Source: an uncultured Lachnospiraceae bacterium
GTDB lineage: Bacteria; Bacillota; Clostridia; Lachnospirales; Lachnospiraceae
NCBI GenBank assembly: GCA_945643825.1
Contig: CALZEZ010000014.1
Span: 1 to 13,502, forward strand
Reading direction: 5' to 3'
Length of the DNA stretch: 13,502 nucleotides
Made by a program: the position numbers and the translations under genes. Positions within the stretch are counted from its first letter, which is position 1, and each line of letters opens with the position of its first letter. Below the pieces are notes generated by a model, which was not told the DNA's origin, made no database searches, and saw only the letters and a list, made by a program, of their open reading frames with translations. Below, piece after piece: positions 1 through 6,496 of this stretch.

Positions 1-1554
1 GGTAATCAGCTCTACATTTTTTAGAATGTCTGCACCGATTGTCGTATGCTTCTTGATAATTGTATATTCTTCATCCGAAAGTCTCGTAGGCTTATTGAGA
101 ATAATATCCGGCACACCAATCTTTCCTATGTCATGAAGAGAAGCGGCATAATGCAGTTTTGCAACCTGCTCTTCACTCATTCCAAGTCGTCTCGCAATTA
201 AAACGGAATAATCTGCCACACGACGGGAATGACCTCTTGTATATTCATCCTTGGCCTCTAATGTATTTGACAGCGTCTGAATCATCTGCATCGACATAGT
301 CTCTGATTGTTTGCGCTGTTCATTCAGGCGTTCCTCCTGCTTTTTGCGTTCACGGCTTCGAATATCCTTAACCGTTTTAATAAATGCCGTTCCCACAAAA
401 ATAAGGACTCCGATTGTAACAATCATTCCCGATACCACAGTCATCATATACATCATAATCACTTCAATTATGACGGATATCATCAGACAAAGCATTCCAA
501 AGCATATACCCTTATATTCGCGGATAAATCCTCTTCTTGCATCCACAAAAAAGGTAGCCAGTACCACGAAAAAGGAAATAACAAGAATGATGTGAGACAC
601 AAAAATATCATCTACAAAATCCACTAAATTGCAGATCTGCAGAAAACACGACAATCCGAAATTCGCATATGCCAAAAAGCTAATTGTGCGAAACCATTTC
701 TTGTAACGCCCATTTTGGATTCCATTTAAAAAAATCATTAGTGGAACAGGTGCCAGCATGATGATGATAAAGCAAAGATTTGATAGCACAGAGGAATTGT
801 CCACCATAAGCTGTCGTAATTTGGATTCTCCTAACAGCCATCCACCAACCAAAAGAACACACCATCCAATAAATTCCAGATCGTACTCTCCCTTAAAGCC
901 AATCGTCAGGCATATGCTCACACCTATGGTAAAGATTCCGATAAAAATGAGAAACAGCCCGAAAAAAACATCTGCTCCATACTGCTTATAGATATAAAGC
1001 CAGAAATCCATCTTATCACAGGCAAAAACCTCATTTACCACACCGGAATACTCTGTAGCATCAGACCTTGTCTCTATCCGAAGCATTGCACCGGCATCCT
1101 CACGACCTGTTTTACAGATCACATATCTGCTGGTTGTCTGGGAGCCTACCGGACGCGAATGAACTGTATTGTAATCCACACGAAGTTCGCCACCTATGAA
1201 AATCCTCACATCCTGCTGAGAGGAACGCAGAATGATCGCTGTTTCCACGAAATCCTCAGGAATCCTGCTTTCCAAAACAACGACTTCGCCTCTGGGTATA
1301 TCAAGCCTTCCGGGAAGTGCAATAGCCACGTGTTCGCCAGTACTCTTAATCCATTCAAAGGATCCCTCATACAGTAATTCGTCCTTTACATTTTCTGTTT
1401 TTGCACTCTGCTCTTTAGAAACCTCAAAATAATAATCCGTTTCATTCGGCAGAATCAAGCTAAATATCACGCAGGACAGCATTACTCCCATAACTATGAT
1501 TCTAAAAAAGATCTTATATCGTTCAAACCGTTTTGCTTCTTTCTGTGTACTCAT
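1..1554 (-). CDS. Membrane sensor with C-terminal HD-GYP domain, 3' end outside window
   Basis: The reading frame is open from an ATG at 1554 to the window edge (518 codons, no stop), so the C-terminus is missing. RBS AGAGGA lies just upstream. One membrane helix (about 13-35) is followed by an extracytoplasmic domain of roughly 150 residues (38-185), about seven hydrophobic helices (194-390), a charged, probably coiled-coil linker (395-420) and an HD-type domain. Visible HD features are HSRRVA (442-447), LHDIGKIGVPD (473-483) with the metal-binding H474-D475 pair, and IILNKPTRLSDEEY. The later HHE...GYP signature would fall outside the window. HD-GYP proteins hydrolyse cyclic di-GMP. The layout resembles 7TMR-DISM receptors, so I infer an external ligand controls c-di-GMP turnover. 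It lies 32 bases after the response regulator gene, probably in one operon with it. Whether the domain is catalytically complete cannot be judged here. Confidence 0.85.
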   Translation of the reverse strand, partial: MSTQKEAKRFERYKIFFRIIVMGVMLSCVIFSLILPNETDYYFEVSKEQSAKTENVKDELLYEGSFEWIKSTGEHVAIALPGRLDIPRGEVVVLESRIPEDFVETAIILRSSQQDVRIFIGGELRVDYNTVHSRPVGSQTTSRYVICKTGREDAGAMLRIETRSDATEYSGVVNEVFACDKMDFWLYIYKQYGADVFFGLFLIFIGIFTIGVSICLTIGFKGEYDLEFIGWCVLLVGGWLLGESKLRQLMVDNSSVLSNLCFIIIMLAPVPLMIFLNGIQNGRYKKWFRTISFLAYANFGLSCFLQICNLVDFVDDIFVSHIILVISFFVVLATFFVDARRGFIREYKGICFGMLCLMISVIIEVIMMYMMTVVSGMIVTIGVLIFVGTAFIKTVKDIRSRERKKQEERLNEQRKQSETMSMQMIQTLSNTLEAKDEYTRGHSRRVADYSVLIARRLGMSEEQVAKLHYAASLHDIGKIGVPDIILNKPTRLSDEEYTIIKKHTTIGADILKNVELIT

Positions 1555-1586
1555 AAAATCCTCTGTATATCACGAAATGTTTTCTT

Positions 1587-2267
1587 CTAAACTTCTTCAA
1601 ATTTGTATCCAAGACCCCAAATGGTCTTAATCAGATCGCCCTTATCACCCATTTTGCTTCTCAGCTTCTTCACATGTGTGTCAATGGTTCTGGCATCACC
1701 AAAATAATCGTAGTTCCAAACCTCATTCAATATCTTTTCTCTCGACAATGCCAGTCCCTCATTTTTCATGAAGAAATGCAGTAACTCAAACTCTTTATAG
1801 CTCAGTTCAATCGGCTTCCCATCTATGGTCACCTGGTGCGCTGCCATGTCAAGCTCGATTCCACCCGCTCTGATGTTCTCCTCCTTCTGAAACTGATTGG
1901 TACGACGAAGGATTGCTTCCACTCGTGCCACAAGAATCTTCGGACTAAATGGTTTTCCAATATACTCATCCACTCCCAGGTCAAAGCCCTGAAGCTCGTC
2001 CCTTTCATCCGTCCTTGCCGTCAACATAATAATCGGCACCTTAGAGTACTGCCTGATTTCCCTGCACACCTGCCAGCCATCCAGCTTCGGCATCATGACA
2101 TCCAGAATCACCAGCGCAATCTCACTTTGCATTTCAAAGAAAATATCAAGTGCTTCACCGCCATCACCTGCCTCTAATACACTATAGCCATCTCTAATCA
2201 GGAAATCCTTTACCAGCTTACGCATTCGGCTTTCATCATCTACAACTAAAATTTTCAAAGCTTCCAT
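1587..2267 (-). CDS. OmpR/PhoB-family response regulator
   Basis: A 226-residue two-domain DNA-binding response regulator. The receiver domain (about 4-118) has the acidic pair D10-D11, the phosphoacceptor D56 in LVILDVMMP, T83 in IIMLTA and K105 in GKPF. The winged-helix effector domain (about 128-224) has the typical ELSYKEFELL start, the DARTIDTHVKKLRSKM recognition-helix region and the TIWGLGYKFE ending. The start at 2267 is chosen because GGAGGG sits 8 bases upstream. A longer frame to 2330 would run into the preceding gene and lacks such a site. No histidine kinase gene adjoins it: upstream (22-base gap) is a small membrane protein and downstream an HD-GYP sensor. Either the kinase is elsewhere or these neighbours share in the same signalling route. 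Target promoters are unknown. Confidence 0.95.
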   Translation of the reverse strand: MEALKILVVDDESRMRKLVKDFLIRDGYSVLEAGDGGEALDIFFEMQSEIALVILDVMMPKLDGWQVCREIRQYSKVPIIMLTARTDERDELQGFDLGVDEYIGKPFSPKILVARVEAILRRTNQFQKEENIRAGGIELDMAAHQVTIDGKPIELSYKEFELLHFFMKNEGLALSREKILNEVWNYDYFGDARTIDTHVKKLRSKMGDKGDLIKTIWGLGYKFEEV

Positions 2268-2289
2268 TAGCAATTCCCTCCGCTCGTGC

Positions 2290-2853
2290 TTAATCTCCAT
2301 TTTCCATGTGATACTGCAGCTGCGCCTCACGCAACGCTTCTTCTCTCTGCGTCAGCTCCTGTTCCCATGCTGCATATTGATTAACCAGATTCCTTTTATA
2401 ATTTAGTATATTGGGATTGTTGCTCGTCAGTGCTATCACAAACAATGCTATAACCATAGCAATGAGAGCCACATTTATCATCAGGGAAAAGCGAAATGCC
2501 TTCTGTACATTATCCGTCTGTGTCAGCTCTACCCTTTTTTTCATAGTACCATTTATATCTGTCCGGTTTCTCATTCTTGTAAAGGTATCCACAGGTATGG
2601 GCGGCACTTCTGCCTCTGGCATTCCGCGATCTATTATCAGCTGTCTGATCCGTCTTAAATAATCCATTCCAATTGGAGTCCTGAATAAATGCTCTTCCAG
2701 GATTTTCTTATAGAGAAGAAGTGTATTTTCAGAGTTAGTATAATCCATCTTTGTGTCAAAAAAATGAATTTTCTGTAACTCAACATTTGCCTGCTTTGCC
2801 TCAACCTCATTTGTAAACAAATACCCGGCTACAACATACTCCTTTTGTGCCAT
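2290..2853 (-). CDS. Single-pass membrane protein of unknown function
   Basis: A 187-residue protein I do not recognise as a characterised family. The start at 2853 (MAQKEYVVAGYLF) has GGGAGG seven bases upstream. An upstream in-frame ATG at 2919 falls inside the preceding terminator and is unlikely. Residues 1-120 look soluble and are rich in charged residues, with a Pro-rich stretch (AEVPPIPVDT, 81-90). One membrane helix spans about 122-143. The last 40 residues are Glu/Gln/Arg-rich and probably helical or coiled coil (151-182). There is no signal peptide, so the N-terminal part is probably cytoplasmic and the short tail outside, though orientation is not certain. It is the first gene of a likely operon with a response regulator and an HD-GYP sensor, so a role as accessory membrane component of that system is an inference from position alone. 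Confidence 0.85.
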   Translation of the reverse strand: MAQKEYVVAGYLFTNEVEAKQANVELQKIHFFDTKMDYTNSENTLLLYKKILEEHLFRTPIGMDYLRRIRQLIIDRGMPEAEVPPIPVDTFTRMRNRTDINGTMKKRVELTQTDNVQKAFRFSLMINVALIAMVIALFVIALTSNNPNILNYKRNLVNQYAAWEQELTQREEALREAQLQYHMENGD

Positions 2854-2899
2854 AACAGATCCTCCCTTATTTAAACGTTGTTCTGTTGACATTTCATCT

Positions 2900-2908
2900 A
2901 TTATAGCA
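2900..2908 (-). promoter_or_regulatory. Extended -10 promoter for the signalling operon
   Basis: On the minus strand the sequence reads TGCTATAAT, a perfect TG-N-TATAAT extended -10 element, about 50 bases upstream of the start of the 187-residue membrane protein gene. No convincing -35 box lies 16-18 bases further up, where the ssrA terminator hairpin begins, but extended -10 promoters can work without one. It would drive the membrane protein, response regulator and HD-GYP genes independently of ssrA. Confidence 0.6.
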
Positions 2909-2917
2909 TGTTTTTGC

Positions 2918-2957
2918 AAAAGAAAACCAGTGGGAACACCATCGTTCTCACTGGTTT
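2918..2957 (-). terminator. Rho-independent terminator of ssrA
   Basis: On the minus strand AAACCAGTGAGAAC pairs with GTTCCCACTGGTTT (14 positions with one mismatch) around a six-base loop, followed by a T-rich run (TTTTCTTTT). It lies 13 bases after the mature 3' end of tmRNA and ends the ssrA transcript just before the next promoter. Confidence 0.88.
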
Positions 2958-2969
2958 AGTAATACTGAA

Positions 2970-3315
2970 TGGACCAGAGGGGAGTCGAACCCCTGTCCAA
3001 AAGCCTATTCCCTGTCCTTCTACGAGTGTAGTTCCTTATTGTAGGAAACCCTCTTTCCCTCACTATGCCGGAAAGGAACAACCAACATAGCTTGGTAGCT
3101 TCATCATACGCCCGCGGGGGCAAAGCTTAGCCCGCGTTGTTTCTCACATCGTCGAAGCCGTTATCTCAAGGTGTGAGTGCCCTGAGGACGACTGCTGTCA
3201 TTAGGCAGCGTATGCTAAATTATCGTTAGCGTTTATTTTTAAGTTTGCCGTTTAACGCACTGCATGCGACTCGCTTCTCCAGCTGCAAGACCCCTGTCGA
3301 AACCTTAACTGGCCC
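2970..3315 (-). ncRNA. ssrA: Transfer-messenger RNA (tmRNA)
   Basis: A one-piece tmRNA of about 346 bases, which rescues stalled ribosomes together with SmpB by acting first as alanyl-tRNA and then as a short message. The acceptor stem pairs GGGCCAG at the 5' end (3315-3309) with CTGGTCC near the 3' end (2977-2971). The third pair is G-U, the alanine identity element. The T arm reads AGGGG-TTCGACT-CCCCT, and the 5' domain contains the typical GTTTCGACAGGGG. The discriminator is A at 2970 and CCA is not encoded, so it must be added after processing. The central region carries the tag reading frame and pseudoknot-forming stems, for example the GC-rich GCGGGC...GCCCCCGC segment. It directly follows smpB, an order known from many Firmicutes, and ends at a clear terminator. 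Confidence 0.96.
3201..3248 (-). other. tmRNA proteolysis-tag reading frame
   Basis: Within tmRNA the likely resume codon is GCA at 3248, and the frame reads ANLKINANDNLAYAA then TAA. The hydrophobic ending LAYAA fits recognition by ClpXP-type proteases, as in the usual LAA-type endings. At 15 residues it is a few residues longer than the familiar 10-11 residue tags. The resume codon is assigned by analogy (Ala codon following the A/G-rich segment GTTAAACG), so the first residues are less certain than the ending. Confidence 0.8.
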
Positions 3316-3321
3316 TTATTT

Positions 3322-3349
3322 ATCTGCACCATTATAATTTAGTGCAGAT
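3322..3349 (-). promoter_or_regulatory. ssrA -10 box inside a perfect inverted repeat
   Basis: A minus-strand TATAAT (3336-3331) lies about 15 bases upstream of the mature tmRNA 5' end, well placed for a short precursor trimmed by RNase P. It sits in the 12-base centre of a perfect 8-bp inverted repeat, ATCTGCAC / GTGCAGAT (3349-3342 and 3329-3322), which also spans the smpB stop codon. The -35 region is poor (AAAATT at 17-base spacing). The repeat has no T run after it, so it is not a normal terminator. It could be an operator or a processing hairpin in a smpB-ssrA cotranscript. Confidence 0.5.
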
Positions 3350-3803
3350 TACGAATTTTAAAATCCTTTTCCGCCTCGCGACGCTGATCCTTCTTCGCGA
3401 TATCCTGGCGTTTATCATAGAGCTTCTTACCTTTGGCAAGACCAATCTCTATCTTTGCTCTGCCCTCCTTAAAATACACCTGAAGGGGAACAATCGTATA
3501 GCCTTTCTCCTTAATCTGCCCCGCAAGCTTCCAGATTTCCCTTTTATGAAGCAGCAGCTTTTTCGGTCTAAGAGGATCCTTGTTGAAGATATTACCCTTC
3601 TCATAAGGACTGATGTGCATTCCGTAGACAAATACCTCTCCTTTCTCGATGCGAATAAATGCCTCCTTAATACTGCACTTTCCCATACGGAGGGATTTCA
3701 CTTCTGTTCCGGCAAGAGCAAGACCTGCCTCGAATCTCTCTTCAACAAAAAATTCATGATATGCTTTTTTATTATTCGCTACCAGCTTACTCTCTCTGGC
3801 CAT
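3339..3803 (-). CDS. smpB: SsrA-binding protein SmpB
   Basis: A 154-residue protein of normal SmpB length. It binds the tRNA-like part of tmRNA and delivers it to stalled ribosomes. Family features are NKKAYHEFF (11-19), AGTEVKSLR (31-39), SPYEKGN (65-71), GLAKGKKLYDKR (121-132) and the basic C-terminal tail KKDQRREAEKDF, which occupies the mRNA channel. The start at 3803 is preceded by AGGTGAG. It sits 64 bases after rnr, with a probable promoter of its own, and 23 bases before ssrA, its RNA partner. Nothing is abnormal in the sequence. Confidence 0.97.
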   Translation of the reverse strand: MARESKLVANNKKAYHEFFVEERFEAGLALAGTEVKSLRMGKCSIKEAFIRIEKGEVFVYGMHISPYEKGNIFNKDPLRPKKLLLHKREIWKLAGQIKEKGYTIVPLQVYFKEGRAKIEIGLAKGKKLYDKRQDIAKKDQRREAEKDFKIRNLH

Positions 3804-3827
3804 TCTGCTCTCACCTGCCTCTCTAGT

Positions 3828-3855
3828 ATCATATCATATTCTAATATAATTGCAA
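3828..3855 (-). promoter_or_regulatory. Probable smpB promoter
   Basis: The minus strand reads TTGCAA (3855-3850), a 16-base spacer, then TATGAT (3833-3828), with the start site expected near 3821 and the smpB ATG at 3803. The -10 box matches consensus at five of six positions and the -35 at four of six. It would let smpB and ssrA be expressed apart from rnr. Confidence 0.5.
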
Positions 3856-3856
3856 G

Positions 3857-3871
3857 TTAACCAATGGTTAA
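3857..3871. repeat. Perfect palindrome over the rnr stop codon
   Basis: The sequence TTAACCAATGGTTAA is a perfect 7-bp inverted repeat around a single base. It overlaps the rnr stop codon and ends one base from the -35 box of the probable smpB promoter. A one-base loop and no T run make it a poor RNA terminator, so a DNA-binding site for a dimeric protein is the more likely reading if it works at all. Confidence 0.45.
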
Positions 3872-6009
3872 AATGAATCAACCATCAGGAAATCTATGGT
3901 ACGATTCAATCTGTCAATCGATTTTACCTTTACAAAAACCCGTTCCCCAAGCTTGTAACGACGCCCCGTATCCTCTCCTACCATCTCATAGGACGACTCA
4001 TCATAATAATAGTAGTCGTCAGGCAGAAGAGACACCGGAATTAGTCCTTCAATCGTATTCGCAAGCTCCACATAAATCCCCCAGGAAGTGATACCGGAGA
4101 TCACCCCCTCGAACACTTCTCCTATCCTTGACTCCATATATTCCGCTTTTTTCAGCTTATCCGTTTCGCGCTCAGCTTCATCCGCACGTCTTTCCTTGAT
4201 TGATGACTGTCTTGCAACCTCCGGAAGAATCTGTTCATAGTGTTTTCTTTTCTCCTGGGATAATCTTCCTCGCAGATCGTCCTTAATGATCCGATGAATC
4301 TGTAAATCCGGATAACGGCGTATAGGCGAGGTAAAATGACAATAAAATTTGCAGGCAAGTCCAAAGTGACCGGTGCAATCTACGGTATATTTCGCCTGCT
4401 TCATGCTTCGCAATGTGAGACGACTGATCAATGCCTCCTCATCGGTTCCCTCTATTTTCTCTATCAGCTTCTGAATCTCTTTCGGATGAATCTCCTCCTG
4501 TGAGGTCTTTATCCCATAACCGAAATTATGAATAAAAAGACTTAATTTCTTTATTTTATCCGGATCCGGTATCCCGTGTGTCCGGTACACAAAAGGACTT
4601 TCCATCCAGTAGTAATGCTGTGCAACCGTTTCATTGGCAATCAGCATAAAGTCCTCAATAAGCCTGGTTGCCACATTGCGCTCATATGGCTGAATCTGCA
4701 GTGGATGCCCTTCTTTGTCCAGATATATCTTCGATTCCGGAAAGTCAAAGTCAATTGAGCCTCTCATATGTCTCTTGTTCCGTAGGATATGCGCCAGCTG
4801 CTCCATCCGCTTCAGCATAGGAATAAGCTCCCCATACTCCTTCTCCAAGGCTGTATCTCCCTCCTCCAGTATTTTCTTCACCTGGTTATAGCTCATACGT
4901 CGATCCACCCGAATCACACTTTCAACTATCTGATGATCAATTACCTCTCCCTTTTGGTCGATTGTCATGAGACAGGATAAGGCTAACCTTTCCTCCCCTG
5001 CATTCAGAGAACAGATTCCATTGCTTAAGGTATGCGGAAGCATTGGAATCACACGATCCACCAGATATACGCTGGTTCCTCTCTTTAGTGCCTCCCTATC
5101 CAGAGCCGAATTCTCCTGAACATAGTTTGCCACATCCGCAATATGCACACCAAGATGATAAAGCGCTCCCTCCATTGAAAGACTCACCGCATCATCCAGA
5201 TCCTTAGCATCCTCCCCATCAATGGTAATCATCTGCACATTTCGAAGGTCTGTCCTTCCGACCTTATCTGCCTCTGACACCTCATGTGCCACGCGATTTG
5301 CCTGATTTAACACCCTTTCATCAAACTCCATGGGCAACTCATAGCCTCTCACAATGGATAGGATATCCACTCCGGGATCATTGATGTGTCCAAGTATTTC
5401 CACAATCTGTCCCTCAGGTTTTCTCCCTTTTCCTCCATAATCGAGTATTTTCACAACAACCTTGTGCCCTTCTACCGCTCCCATGGAGTTCTTCTGATCC
5501 ACAAAAACATCAAATGGAATCTTTGTATCATCCGGCAACACAAAACCAAAGGTTTTGGATGGTTCATAGGTTCCTACGATCTTCGTGATTCCATGAGAGA
5601 GAATCTGACGAATTTCAGCCTCCTGCCTCATCCTGCTACCACCATTCATCCTACCTGCTGGTCGCAGCATGACCTGAACCACATCCTTGTGAAAAGCACC
5701 ATTTACACAGTTTACCGGAATAAACAGATCCTCTGTTCTGCCCTCCACTTCTACAAAGCCAAATCCCCGGTTCGTTGCAAGAAAGGTTCCCTTAAGCACA
5801 GTACCATCCCCTTTTAACAGCTTACCCTTTGCAGATTTCATGATACGTCCTTCCTCAAGTAACGCATCAATAACTTTATGAAATTCTTCTTTATCCTCCG
5901 GTTTGACCTGCATCAGCATGGCCATCTCTTTTTCCTTCATGGGAACATATCGTTCTTCTTCCACAAATTGACAGATTAATTCTTTTCGCCTTTCAAACAT
6001 TGTGTCCAT
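3868..6009 (-). CDS. rnr: Ribonuclease R (3'-5' exoribonuclease)
   Basis: A 713-residue enzyme that degrades structured RNA from the 3' end. It takes part in RNA quality control and, in known systems, removes non-stop messages during trans-translation. Domain order is a winged-helix-like N-terminus (about 1-65), two cold-shock domains (about 70-120 and 143-205), the RNB catalytic domain (about 255-580) and an S1 domain (629-707). The four catalytic aspartates are D264, D270, D272 and D273 in TIDGEDAKDLDD, with the same spacing as in RNase II. The later RNB motif HFTSPIRRYPDLQIHR is intact. The Lys-rich tail of the E. coli enzyme is absent. The start at 6009 has a GGTG six bases upstream; the ATG at 6000 is an alternative. 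It lies between secG and smpB as in other Firmicutes, but a terminator-like hairpin stands in front of it. Confidence 0.96.
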   Translation of the reverse strand: MDTMFERRKELICQFVEEERYVPMKEKEMAMLMQVKPEDKEEFHKVIDALLEEGRIMKSAKGKLLKGDGTVLKGTFLATNRGFGFVEVEGRTEDLFIPVNCVNGAFHKDVVQVMLRPAGRMNGGSRMRQEAEIRQILSHGITKIVGTYEPSKTFGFVLPDDTKIPFDVFVDQKNSMGAVEGHKVVVKILDYGGKGRKPEGQIVEILGHINDPGVDILSIVRGYELPMEFDERVLNQANRVAHEVSEADKVGRTDLRNVQMITIDGEDAKDLDDAVSLSMEGALYHLGVHIADVANYVQENSALDREALKRGTSVYLVDRVIPMLPHTLSNGICSLNAGEERLALSCLMTIDQKGEVIDHQIVESVIRVDRRMSYNQVKKILEEGDTALEKEYGELIPMLKRMEQLAHILRNKRHMRGSIDFDFPESKIYLDKEGHPLQIQPYERNVATRLIEDFMLIANETVAQHYYWMESPFVYRTHGIPDPDKIKKLSLFIHNFGYGIKTSQEEIHPKEIQKLIEKIEGTDEEALISRLTLRSMKQAKYTVDCTGHFGLACKFYCHFTSPIRRYPDLQIHRIIKDDLRGRLSQEKRKHYEQILPEVARQSSIKERRADEAERETDKLKKAEYMESRIGEVFEGVISGITSWGIYVELANTIEGLIPVSLLPDDYYYYDESSYEMVGEDTGRRYKLGERVFVKVKSIDRLNRTIDFLMVDSF

Positions 6010-6036
6010 TTGCTACACCATGCCTTTCTATTACAC

Positions 6037-6072
6037 AAAAAAAGGAATACTCCCGCATCGCAAGAGCATTCC
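6037..6072 (-). terminator. Terminator between secG and rnr
   Basis: On the minus strand GGAATGCTC pairs at all nine positions (one G-U) with GAGTATTCC around an 11-base loop and is followed by seven T. It lies 23 bases after the secG stop and only 27 bases before the rnr ATG. No clear promoter is visible in the short gap after it, so rnr probably depends on incomplete termination or on a promoter I cannot recognise. Confidence 0.75.
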
Positions 6073-6095
6073 CGAACAGTCTACATCATCATTCA

Positions 6096-6332
6096 TTAAA
6101 AATTCAAATTCAGAATAATGGAAATAACCATAAATCCAACTGCCAGACCGGTTGTAATCTTTACCAAAGCGCCTTCCATGGAACGTCCCTTGTTCTTACC
6201 CCAATATGTCTCAGCAGCACCACTGATGGATCCAAGTCCTGCGGCCTTGCCCTCCTGCATCAGAACAACAATAACAAGTCCAATGCAAGCGATAATATAT
6301 ACAATTGTCAGTATAATTCTTAATATCTCCAT
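6096..6332 (-). CDS. secG: Protein-export translocase subunit SecG
   Basis: A 78-residue protein with two membrane helices (about 3-25 and 55-75) and the SecG connecting loop VVLMQEGKAAGLGSISGAAE (22-41), followed by ETYWGKNKGRS. SecG is the small accessory subunit of the SecYEG channel and aids preprotein movement across the cytoplasmic membrane. The RBS GGAGG sits eight bases before the ATG. It has its own promoter and a terminator-like hairpin behind it, so it may be expressed at a higher level than rnr although the two genes are commonly linked. Confidence 0.95.
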   Translation of the reverse strand: MEILRIILTIVYIIACIGLVIVVLMQEGKAAGLGSISGAAETYWGKNKGRSMEGALVKITTGLAVGFMVISIILNLNF

Positions 6333-6379
6333 TTGAAACCTCCGTTAATCAAAAAAGCCTGATCACACAAGCAATTTTT

Positions 6380-6408
6380 ATAATAACATAGACTATTTCA
6401 TTATGCAA
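6380..6408 (-). promoter_or_regulatory. secG promoter
   Basis: The minus strand reads TTGCAT (6408-6403), a 17-base spacer, then TATTAT (6385-6380). The start site is expected near 6373, giving a leader of about 40 bases. It lies between the oppA terminator and secG. The leader begins with a weak 5-bp stem, GCTTG/CAGGC (6372-6357), followed by six T, too short to call a terminator. Confidence 0.7.
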
Positions 6409-6435
6409 GTTTTATTTTACTGCTCTCAAATCTGT

Positions 6436-6469
6436 TAAAAAAGAGCCGAGGCAAATGCCCCGGCTCTTT
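6436..6469 (-). terminator. Strong terminator of the opp operon
   Basis: On the minus strand AAAGAGCCGGGGC pairs with GCCTCGGCTCTTT (13 pairs, one G-U) around the four-base loop ATTT, followed by a T run. It lies 28 bases after the oppA stop codon and cleanly separates opp from secG. Confidence 0.93.
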
Positions 6470-6496
6470 ATCCAAACGGAATTTCTAACAAAAATA

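Noticed and set aside
307..627. Overlapping plus-strand open frames opposite the HD-GYP gene
   Set aside because: The composition is odd (His/Tyr/Asn-rich), two frames overlap each other, and both lie inside a well-supported minus-strand gene.
1587..2330. Longer response regulator starting at 2330
   Set aside because: It would overlap the preceding gene by about 40 bases and add a non-family leader; the ATG at 2267 has GGAGGG at proper distance.
2290..2919. Longer form of the 187-residue membrane protein starting at 2919
   Set aside because: That start lies within the ssrA terminator and upstream of the extended -10 promoter; the ATG at 2853 has a strong ribosome site.
3342..3860. 172-codon open frame on the plus strand opposite smpB
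   Set aside because: It is a shadow of smpB, with no good ribosome site and no recognisable family. The smpB strand explains the region fully.
6351..6372. Possible terminator or attenuator in the secG leader (GCTTG/CAGGC then six T)
   Set aside because: The stem is only five pairs with one G-U and a six-base loop, too weak to stop transcription with confidence.
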